Positions 13,077-14,356 of a DNA stretch of 14,356 nt are shown piece by piece. Source of the DNA: an uncultured Corynebacterium sp. (GTDB lineage: Bacteria; Actinomycetota; Actinomycetes; Mycobacteriales; Mycobacteriaceae); contig CAMIPB010000038.1 in NCBI GenBank assembly GCA_946223355.1, positions 1 to 14,356 of the forward strand, read 5' to 3'. Position 1 is the first letter of the stretch. Every line of letters begins with the position of its first letter. Position numbers and translations under genes: made by a program. The notes beneath the pieces were generated by a model. The model was not told the origin of the DNA. It did no database searches and saw only the letters and a list, made by a program, of their open reading frames with translations.

Positions 13077-14114
13077 GTGGAATTTAACAACGACGGCCTG
13101 CCACACTCTCCCAAGGAGTTTCTTGCGCATTGGAGCACTAATCGCGGCAACCTCCGCAACTTCCTGGAGACCTCTGCCCTTGCCCCGATTGACGACGCCG
13201 CCCAAAAGACCGCCGGCGAAGCCGCCGCTGCCGCCGCTGTGGCCGAATTCTATGACCTTAATCTAGAGGATTTTTCTTCTGGTGTGGACTCAGTTTCCGG
13301 CTCAATCAACGCCGCCGGCGGATTCCGCATCACCCACCCCGAACCGCATGTCCCGCAAGATTCCGGAGTTGCCGCCTTTTTCGACGTAGACAACACACTG
13401 ATTCAAGGCTCGTCCATCGTCTTATTCGCTATCGGTTTGTTCAAGCGGAAGTTCTTCAACATCCGCGAAATCGCTCCCATCGCCTTCAAGCAGCTGAAAT
13501 ACCGCATCTCTGGCACCGAGAACTCCGCTGACGTCGCCGCTGGCCGCGTCCAAGCTCTCGAGTTCATCAAGGGTCGCCGCGTTGATGAGCTCGTAGAAAT
13601 CTGCGAAGAGATTGTTGAGACACACATGCGCCACCGCGCATACCCTGGCACCCGCGAACTGGCCCAAATGCACCTAGACGCCGGCCAACAGGTTTGGCTG
13701 GTTTCTGCCACCCCGGTTCAAATCGCGCAGCTTCTTGCCAAGCACTTCGGGTTCACCGGCGCGCTGGGCACCGTTGCTGAGGTCAAAGACGGCCGCTTCA
13801 CCGGCCGCCTAGTAGGCGATATCCTCCACGGCCCCGGAAAGACCCATGCCGTCGCTGCCCTCGCCGCCATGGAGCAGCTCAACCTCGACGAGTGCACTGC
13901 CTACTCTGACTCCGCCAACGACGTCCCCATGCTCTCCATGGTGGGCACCGCCGTTGCCATCAACCCCGACGCCCGCCTCAAAAAGGTCGCCCTCGACAAA
14001 GGCTGGCTCATCCGCGACTATCGCAGCGTCCGCAAAGCTATCCGCTCATACGGCCTCCCCGCACTCGTTACCGCCGCGCTTTCCCTCCGCGTCTGGCGAC
14101 GCCGCGCCACCTAG
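13077..14114 (+). CDS. HAD-IB family phosphatase (SerB-like hydrolase) with N-terminal extension
   Basis: A 345-residue hydrolase. The HAD core begins at about 98: motif I FFDVDNTLIQGSS (nucleophile Asp103, acid Asp105), motif II LVSATP (Ser210), motif III Lys255 in GPGKTHAV, and motif IV DSANDVPML (Asp278, Asp282). The helical cap lies between motifs I and II, as in subclass IB. Relatives are often annotated as phosphoserine phosphatase (SerB), but the characterised substrates of this actinobacterial group vary and the substrate is not determined. Residues 1-97 are a polar, Ala-rich extension with no recognised domain. A hydrophobic/basic segment (GLPALVTAALSLRVWRRR) ends the protein and might touch the membrane. 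The start is GTG 13077; AGGAAGG lies 14 bases upstream, rather far, so the exact start is uncertain. A related gene sits near hemA in mycobacteria (serB1). Confidence 0.87.
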   Translation: MEFNNDGLPHSPKEFLAHWSTNRGNLRNFLETSALAPIDDAAQKTAGEAAAAAAVAEFYDLNLEDFSSGVDSVSGSINAAGGFRITHPEPHVPQDSGVAAFFDVDNTLIQGSSIVLFAIGLFKRKFFNIREIAPIAFKQLKYRISGTENSADVAAGRVQALEFIKGRRVDELVEICEEIVETHMRHRAYPGTRELAQMHLDAGQQVWLVSATPVQIAQLLAKHFGFTGALGTVAEVKDGRFTGRLVGDILHGPGKTHAVAALAAMEQLNLDECTAYSDSANDVPMLSMVGTAVAINPDARLKKVALDKGWLIRDYRSVRKAIRSYGLPALVTAALSLRVWRRRAT

Positions 14115-14125
14115 CAGTCCCTTCA

Positions 14126-14151
14126 CCCGGCCTCATTGCCCGGCCTCATTG
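14126..14151. repeat. two tandem copies of a 13-bp unit
   Basis: CCCGGCCTCATTG occurs at 14126-14138 and 14139-14151, followed by CCCG, 12 bases after the phosphatase stop codon. It leads directly into the inverted repeat at 14162. Confidence 0.85.
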
Positions 14152-14161
14152 CCCGAAAACA

Positions 14162-14224
14162 GCAAAGTTCCGTAAGTTTCAGCCTCATCCCGCGTCAAAA
14201 TCCCCAATACTTACGGAACTTTGC
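14162..14224. repeat. perfect 16-bp inverted repeat with 31-base centre
   Basis: GCAAAGTTCCGTAAGT (14162-14177) and its exact reverse complement (14209-14224) flank 31 bases. No T-run follows either arm, so it is not a standard Rho-independent terminator, although as RNA it would make a very stable stem. Long perfect arms with a sizeable centre, in a stretch without a gene, suit a repetitive extragenic palindrome, a small non-autonomous element, or a structured RNA. Compensatory structure cannot be judged from one copy. Confidence 0.85.
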
Positions 14225-14356
14225 CGTATCCAATCTGAAACCTGCCTCAATGCAGCAGACTAAACCGAGAAATCGGGCTCAGAGACGAGGCAGAAACCGG
14301 ATTAAGTAAAGAAAAGTGTGTCTCTGATTCGTGATTTCCGCAGCTTAGTAACCCTA
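14225..14356. other. non-coding, repeat-bearing stretch to the window edge
   Basis: No open frame here looks like a gene. GACGAGGCAGAAAC (14284-14297) is a near inverted copy of GTTTCAGCCTCATC (14176-14189), matching at 12 of 14 positions. CCGA-GAAA-TCGG (14265-14276) is a small stem with a GNRA-type loop, and CTGC/GCAG flank CTCAAT just before it. These nest with the 16-bp inverted repeat into about 140 bases of possible secondary structure. No tRNA shape is seen. Confidence 0.45.

Noticed and set aside
13846..14175. Plus-strand open frame overlapping the phosphatase 3' end
   Set aside because: It is a Pro/Ser-rich out-of-frame shadow of the phosphatase gene with no motif.
14162..14224. Rho-independent terminator for the HAD phosphatase gene
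   Set aside because: The 31-base centre is long and neither side has the following T-run, so I list it as a repeat.

Overview
The window looks like a chromosomal segment of a Corynebacterium or close relative. The evidence is the actinobacterial-style heme gene order on the minus strand (glutaredoxin-like gene, hemA, hemC, a degenerate SUMT/uroporphyrinogen-III synthase fusion, hemB, two membrane proteins, hemE, cgoX), moderately high GC, GTG/TTG starts, and promoter-like sequences lying almost directly on start codons, as in leaderless corynebacterial transcripts. Species cannot be fixed from sequence alone.

Layout. 1-172 (minus): the 5' end of pdxS, whose PdxS similarity stops abruptly near position 54. 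173-361: a non-coding leader with a 12-bp tandem repeat. 362-1066 (plus): an unrecognised low-complexity lipoprotein. 1086-1400 (minus): a Gdx/SugE-type SMR exporter. 1504-3479 (plus): an NAD(P)-dependent beta-hydroxyacid dehydrogenase, a 67-residue membrane/coiled-coil protein and a PPK2 polyphosphate kinase. 3561-12591 (minus): the heme cluster, read as hemA, hemC, hemD, hemB, two coupled membrane proteins, hemE and cgoX. 12700-12984 (minus): a CxxC glutaredoxin-like protein. 13077-14114 (plus): a HAD-IB phosphatase. 14115-14356: non-coding and repeat-rich, with a perfect 16-bp inverted repeat.

How the genes work together. HemA starts the C5 pathway by reducing glutamyl-tRNA. HemB, HemC and the HemD part of the fusion then make uroporphyrinogen III, HemE decarboxylates it to coproporphyrinogen III, and CgoX oxidises that to coproporphyrin III (the coproporphyrin-dependent route of Gram-positive bacteria). 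HemL, ferrochelatase and ChdC are not in this window. The two small membrane proteins between hemB and hemE are the least understood members of the cluster and, from their position, could act in or near heme metabolism at the membrane.

Most of the window is ordinary core metabolism. The parts that deserve a second look are the broken-looking pdxS at the left edge, the low-complexity lipoprotein, the membrane protein pair inside the hem cluster, the symmetrical sequence at the hemE promoter, and the nested repeats at the right edge. I found no tRNA, rRNA, CRISPR array, transposase or phage gene.
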